A stretch of DNA of 64,000 nucleotides, taken from the NCBI RefSeq assembly GCF_012933465.1, contig NZ_JABBND010000008.1:62001-126000 (forward strand), given 5' to 3'. The notes below the pieces were generated by a model that did not search any database, was not told where the DNA came from, and saw only the letters and a list, made by a program, of their open reading frames with translations. The stretch comes from Actinomycetospora sp. TBRC 11914. GTDB taxonomy: Bacteria > Actinomycetota > Actinomycetes > Mycobacteriales > Pseudonocardiaceae. Below are positions 61,251 to 64,000 of the stretch, piece by piece. Position 1 is the first letter of the stretch. Each line of letters begins with the position of its first letter. The translations under genes and the position numbers were made by a program.

Positions 61251-62720
61251 GTGGAAGGTCCGTTGACCCACGCCGCCCGGACGCGTGCCGAGCACGCCTT
61301 CGTCGCGACCCTGGGCGACACCACGCGGGTCGCGCAGGACCGGGCCGCCGGGTCGCGCCCGGAGCGGCTGTCCAAGCGCCTGCTCGTCGACATCTCGCAC
61401 GCGGTGGAGAAGGCCGTGATGGCGGGCCGGGTCGAGCCCCCGACGGTCGTGGTCGCCCTCTTCCAGCGCCTCGCCCACTTCGACCGGGAGCGGGCCGTCT
61501 ACGAGCGGATGGCACAGGCGGGGGTCACCGTCGTCGTCGGGTTCGTCACCGGGGAGGACCACGAACCGCCCCGCGGGGTCGACGTCGTCGAGCTGACACC
61601 CGACGAGCCCATGGCCGACGAGTGGACGGTCGTCGCGCTCGGGCCGCAGGCGGGCGCCTTCCTCGTCGCGACCGACCAGCACGCCTACGACCCGGCGGAC
61701 CGCGCGGTCGAGCTCAGCCGGGTGTTCGACGGCCGCTGGGGCTTCTCCCGCACCCAGGCGGCGTCCGAGCTCGCCCGCCTGCGGTTCGCGCTCGGCTCCC
61801 GCCTCGACCCGGCGGTGGCCCGCACCGTCGACGACCTGCTGGCCCGGACGATGCCCTCGGGCGGCCAGCAGGCCAGCTCGGCCGGCACCCCCGGCGAGAC
61901 GTGGGCGACGACGTCGCTCTACCACATGATCGACCGTATGCGGGACGCGCACGCGGGCACCCGGGAGCTCCGGGACCAGCTCGCGGACGCCCACGCCGCG
62001 GCGGGCACCCGCGCGACGGTGCCGACCGACCCGGCGAGCGGGCTCCCCACCGCCGAGTTCCTCCAGCGCTGGACGCCGCGGGGCGGCCCGGGGGCGCTGC
62101 AGGTCGGGCTGGCCCTGTTCGACGTCCCCGCCTTCGACGAGCCCGCCCTGCAGGACCCGCGCGCCGCCTACCACGCCGGGCACCGGGTGGCGGCCGCGCT
62201 GAGCGAGCCCCTCGGCCCGGTCGACGTCGCGGTACGTCTGGACGAGCGGACGTTCGTGGTCGTGGTGCCGGGGGCCTCGTCGCGGCACCTCGCCGAGCTG
62301 GCGGACCGGATCACCGAGGGGCTCGTGCTCGCCTCCGAGGGCTACCCCGGGGTGCCGCTGGAGGCGCGCATCGCGACGACCACCACGCGCGCCCGGCCCT
62401 TCCCGATCGGGGACCTGCACGCGGCCCTGGCCCACGCCGACGACGCCGACGGCCCGGTCGACGCCGGGCCGACGCCCTCGGGCGGGCGCATCGTCGTCGC
62501 CCTCGCCGCCGCGGGCCCGGACGACGCCGGCCCGGACGGCGACGGCCCGGACGGCGACGGCCGCCACGTCCGGGCCGTCCCGGAGCCCGCCGCCGATGCG
62601 GGCTGGTTCTCGCTCCACGACGACGGCGAGGCCACCGGTCCGCTCCCCCGCCGGGTCGCGCAGGAGACGCTCGGACGCCTCACCGCGTCCTCGGACATCG
62701 ACGTCTTCGACGAGCGCTGA
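61251..62720 (+). CDS. DICT-domain sensor protein with GGDEF-like C-terminus
   Basis: The 489-residue protein has a DICT sensory domain (about 40-175: LLVDISHAVEKAVMAGRVEPPTVVVALFQRLAHFDRER ... WTVVALGPQAGAFLVA ... FDGRWGFSR). A coil follows, then a GGDEF-like fold (about 260-400) in which LDERTFVVVVPGASSRHLAELADRI stands where GGDEF is normally found, so cyclase activity is probably lost. GTG 61251 follows GAGGGAGGTCAGTC. A signalling or light/redox-sensing role is inferred. Its stop codon lies in the first unit of a 13-bp repeat. Confidence 0.8.
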   Translation: MEGPLTHAARTRAEHAFVATLGDTTRVAQDRAAGSRPERLSKRLLVDISHAVEKAVMAGRVEPPTVVVALFQRLAHFDRERAVYERMAQAGVTVVVGFVTGEDHEPPRGVDVVELTPDEPMADEWTVVALGPQAGAFLVATDQHAYDPADRAVELSRVFDGRWGFSRTQAASELARLRFALGSRLDPAVARTVDDLLARTMPSGGQQASSAGTPGETWATTSLYHMIDRMRDAHAGTRELRDQLADAHAAAGTRATVPTDPASGLPTAEFLQRWTPRGGPGALQVGLALFDVPAFDEPALQDPRAAYHAGHRVAAALSEPLGPVDVAVRLDERTFVVVVPGASSRHLAELADRITEGLVLASEGYPGVPLEARIATTTTRARPFPIGDLHAALAHADDADGPVDAGPTPSGGRIVVALAAAGPDDAGPDGDGPDGDGRHVRAVPEPAADAGWFSLHDDGEATGPLPRRVAQETLGRLTASSDIDVFDER

Positions 62721-62772
62721 GGGCGAGCGCTGAGGGCGAGCGCTGAGGGCGAGCGCTGAGGGTGAGCGCTGA
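62712..62772. repeat. 13-bp tandem repeat, five copies, over a stop codon
   Basis: GAGCGCTGA recurs at 62712, 62725, 62738, 62751 and 62764 in a 13-bp unit GAGCGCTGAGGGC. The first copy holds the TGA of the DICT gene. Because 13 is not a multiple of three, the TGAs fall in successive frames, so any frameshifted or read-through ribosome meets a stop. Confidence 0.95.
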
Positions 62773-62800
62773 ACAGGACGCCGGGCCCGGGCCGCCGGCG

Positions 62801-63859
62801 TCAGGCCGGCTCGAGGCGCCAGTCCCCCGCCGCCGCGTCCCAGGCCATCCGCACCACGCCGCGGGCGCGGGCGGCCTTGGCGAAGCTGAGGAACGAGGCG
62901 AACCCGTAGGTCTTCTCCGAGAAGTCCGGGCGCCGCTTGCGGACCCGGTCCTTGAGCCCGGACAGCGGCACCCCGCCGCCCGCCCGGGACTCGTCGCCGA
63001 CGACCTGGGCGAGCAGCCGGAACGCGTCGTCCTCGGCGGGCTCGTTCTCCGGGAACGAGACCTCGGGGTCCCCGCTCGCCGACCCCGCCGCGAGCTCGAC
63101 GATCCGCTGGTCCTGCAGGTGGCGCAGCAGCTCCCCGAACCCGCGGAACCCGTGCTCGGCCTCGTCGAACGTCGGGTCCTGCCGCAGGATCGCCCGCTTG
63201 AGCCGGGACGCCAGCACCGGCCCGTCGCCGCGCCGGGCCAGCCCGGACAGCGTCCGGGTCACCAGGCGCCCCACGGCCTCGTCGTCGGGGGTGTCCGGGC
63301 CCGCCGCGGTCTCCTCGTCGGCGGCCGGCTCCGGCTGCGTGGCCGGCGCCGGCTCGGCGGGCGGCGCCGCGGCGTCGAGGAGCCGGTCGTAGTAGAGGAA
63401 CTCGTCGCAGGCCGGCGGCAGGAGCCGTGACGTCGACGAGGCGACCCCGATCCCGATGACCCGCTTGTCGAGCTCGCGCAGCTTGTGCACGAGCGGGGTG
63501 AAGTCGGAGTCGCCGGTCCCGATGGCGAAGGTCGTGACCCAGGACCGTTCGTAGGCGATCTCGACGGCGTCGACGGCCATCTTGATGTCCGCGGCGTTCT
63601 TGCGGGAGCCGCCGAGGCGCTGGGGGATGTCGATCAGCTCGACCTGGGCCCGGGCGAGCAGGCGGCGGTCGTCGTCGAACGACGACCAGTCCGCGTACGC
63701 GCGCCGCGCGACCACCCGCCCGCGGACCGCCAGGGCGTCGGCCACCGGCGTCAGGTCGAACGGGCTGACGCCGAGGCCCTCCCGGGCCCCGATCGCGAGG
63801 TTCTCGTAGTCGAGCAGGAGCGCGATGCGCTCGTCGCCCTCGTCGGGGTTGCCTGGCAT
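62801..63859 (-). CDS. NYN-domain nuclease-like protein with OST-HTH/LOTUS repeats
   Basis: The 352-residue protein has an N-terminal NYN (LabA/DUF88, PIN-like) domain with the acidic set Asp17 (LLLDYENL), Asp91 (NAADIKMAVDAVE) and Asp117/Asp119 (GTGDSDFTPLV), then two OST-HTH-like modules (RGDGPVLASRLKRAILRQDPTFDEAEHGFRGFGELL; GGGVPLSGLKDRVRKRRPDFSEKTYGFASFLSF). Such proteins are predicted RNases with RNA-binding modules. ATG 63859 is followed by a typical start. Confidence 0.9.
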   Translation of the reverse strand: MPGNPDEGDERIALLLDYENLAIGAREGLGVSPFDLTPVADALAVRGRVVARRAYADWSSFDDDRRLLARAQVELIDIPQRLGGSRKNAADIKMAVDAVEIAYERSWVTTFAIGTGDSDFTPLVHKLRELDKRVIGIGVASSTSRLLPPACDEFLYYDRLLDAAAPPAEPAPATQPEPAADEETAAGPDTPDDEAVGRLVTRTLSGLARRGDGPVLASRLKRAILRQDPTFDEAEHGFRGFGELLRHLQDQRIVELAAGSASGDPEVSFPENEPAEDDAFRLLAQVVGDESRAGGGVPLSGLKDRVRKRRPDFSEKTYGFASFLSFAKAARARGVVRMAWDAAAGDWRLEPA

Positions 63860-63885
63860 GGCGGAGAGCCTCCCAGGCCCGTCGA

Positions 63886-64000
63886 TCAGCGGAGGATCTG
63901 CACCTGGTCGTAGACGTTGAGGTTGTCGAAGAACTTCTCCGAGTCGGCGGCCGAGAGGTGCACGCAGCCGGCGGAGTTCTTCTGCAGGCTGCCCTCGTGG
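63886..64000 (-). CDS. C-terminal end of an L,D-transpeptidase
   Basis: The frame runs in from the window edge and ends at TGA 63888-63886. It reads HEGSLQKNSAGCVHLSAADS, then EKFFDNLNVYDQVQILR. SAGCVHLS contains the catalytic Cys of the YkuD domain (S-x-G-C-x-x-L). L,D-transpeptidases make 3-3 cross-links in actinobacterial peptidoglycan. The N-terminal part lies beyond position 64000. Confidence 0.85.
   Translation of the reverse strand, partial: HEGSLQKNSAGCVHLSAADSEKFFDNLNVYDQVQILR

Overview
The window is a chromosome segment of a very GC-rich, free-living actinobacterium. The gene set fits the Pseudonocardiales or another mycothiol-producing relative: an MceG-type ATPase, an HbhA-like protein beside its XRE regulator, FolP2, a LytR-CpsA-Psr protein, an L,D-transpeptidase, an ECF41 sigma factor and many GTG starts with strong purine-rich ribosome binding sites. 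The lineage is inferred from gene content only. I saw no tRNA, rRNA, transposase, CRISPR array or origin.

Layout. 1-4304: mixed housekeeping genes (end of a membrane protein, two flavin split-barrel proteins, an ABATE/CGNR regulator, and coupled FolP2 and RibD-like genes). 4483-20862: a bacterial microcompartment (BMC) locus, the main object of interest. It has a full shell set (two BMC-H, one BMC-T, one BMC-P), an EutJ-like ATPase, an acylating aldehyde dehydrogenase, an alcohol dehydrogenase, a malate/lactate-type dehydrogenase with an N-terminal encapsulation-like domain, and a GAF-PucR regulator. Divergent to the shell operon are a CrtC/AttH-like protein, a HAD phosphatase-like protein with a Cys-rich, EP-like tail, and a Cys-based phosphatase. 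A further operon encodes what looks like a split PEP-synthase/PPDK-type phosphotransfer system: a free-standing swivel domain, an unrecognised 477-aa protein, a 205-aa helical protein, and a PPDK-like protein whose C-terminal PEP/pyruvate barrel has lost its catalytic motifs. No known BMC signature enzyme (B12 dehydratase, glycyl-radical enzyme, ethanolamine lyase, aminotransferase/kinase pair, fuculose aldolase) is present. All three outward-facing promoter regions carry the same inverted repeat, GGACAAM-N13-(STTGTCY-like), which ties them into one candidate regulon.

21036-26395: alkanesulfonate monooxygenase behind a Cys-containing leader peptide, an ECF sigma/anti-sigma operon, a UROD/MetE-like protein and a GntR regulator. 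26475-40911: MceG-like ATPase, canonical PEP synthase, an ECF41 sigma factor with an FAD oxidoreductase, a beta-hydroxyacid dehydrogenase, a ferric-reductase-like flavocytochrome, a rhomboid-like protein, a PoxB-type pyruvate dehydrogenase and small proteins. 41015-52937: a sugar-alcohol module (SDR, mannitol-type dehydrogenase, ABC transporter, LacI regulator, xylulokinase-type kinase), interrupted by an XRE/HbhA-like pair; the same GCAAGCGCTTG operator lies before the dehydrogenase and in the transporter/LacI divergent region. 52915-64000: secreted protease, envelope proteins (DUF6542-like, LCP), MFS transporter, small enzymes, a DICT-domain protein, a NYN/OST-HTH protein and the C-terminus of an L,D-transpeptidase.

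The intergenic regions carry several palindromic or tandem elements: two diverged copies of a 42-bp palindrome, an inverted pair of 49-bp palindromes, a 73-bp unit repeated three times and a 13-bp unit repeated five times across a stop codon.
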